From contig JAHDGN010000026.1 of the NCBI GenBank assembly GCA_020627645.1, forward strand, positions 11,177 to 17,713: a DNA stretch of 6,537 bases. The letters run 5' to 3'. Position numbers and translations under genes: made by a program. The notes below the pieces were generated by a model. That model had not been told where the DNA came from. It ran no database searches and worked only from the letters and a program-made list of their open reading frames with translations. Within the stretch, counting starts at the first letter, position 1; the number at the start of each line of letters is the position of its first letter. Of this stretch, positions 6,469-6,537 are shown one piece after another. The stretch comes from Akkermansiaceae bacterium (GTDB lineage: Bacteria > Verrucomicrobiota > Verrucomicrobiia > Verrucomicrobiales > Akkermansiaceae).

Positions 6469-6537
6469 ACAAGATAGAGAGTTGATTCCCATTTTCACCA
6501 AGTATATTGCCGCCATCTCAACACTTTCCCCCTAGAC

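Noticed and set aside
6450..6521. Short minus-strand ORF of about 21 codons at the right edge
   Set aside because: It is very short, has no recognisable motif and overlaps the inverted repeat, so it is indistinguishable from chance.

Overview
This window most likely comes from a bacterium of the Planctomycetes-Verrucomicrobia-Chlamydiae group, probably Verrucomicrobiota. That placement is an inference from protein style. The clues are a membrane-anchored squalene-cyclase-like toroid protein, a secreted protease ending in a DGDDDGDG / NLLEYAFGGDP tail domain of the verrucomicrobial type, and generally weak Shine-Dalgarno sequences. All genes lie on the + strand.

Layout. Positions 1-2326 hold the distal half of an Mrp-type (multisubunit Na+/H+ antiporter) operon in the order mrpD (5' end just outside the window), mrpE, mrpF, mrpG. 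The genes are packed with ATGA overlaps (D/E and F/G) or a 3-nt gap (E/F). The subunits that normally precede D (A, B, C) would lie upstream of the window. After a 54-nt gap without a visible terminator comes a gene for a small exported protein (2381-2965), probably NTF2/SnoaL-like. A strong rho-independent terminator (2998-3032) follows it, so it may be the last cistron of the mrp transcript.

Beyond the terminator are two larger cell-envelope or secreted proteins. One is a single-pass membrane-anchored alpha/alpha-toroid protein of the squalene cyclase/prenyltransferase-repeat type (3208-4680), with no recognisable cyclase catalytic motif. The other is a secreted trypsin-like (PA clan) serine protease with a complete His/Asp/Ser set, a middle beta-sandwich-like region and a C-terminal Ca-binding-like tail (4773-6389). 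The last 148 nt are non-coding as far as can be seen and hold overlapping inverted repeats.

How the genes fit together. MrpD-G form part of one membrane complex that exchanges Na+ for H+ for pH and sodium homeostasis. The exported small protein may be co-transcribed with it. The toroid and protease genes look like separate units. I see no clear new multi-gene system, and no mobile element, CRISPR array, tRNA or rRNA. The points most worth a second look are the unusually short MrpE, the secreted protein attached to the antiporter operon, the toroid protein of unknown substrate, and the modular protease.
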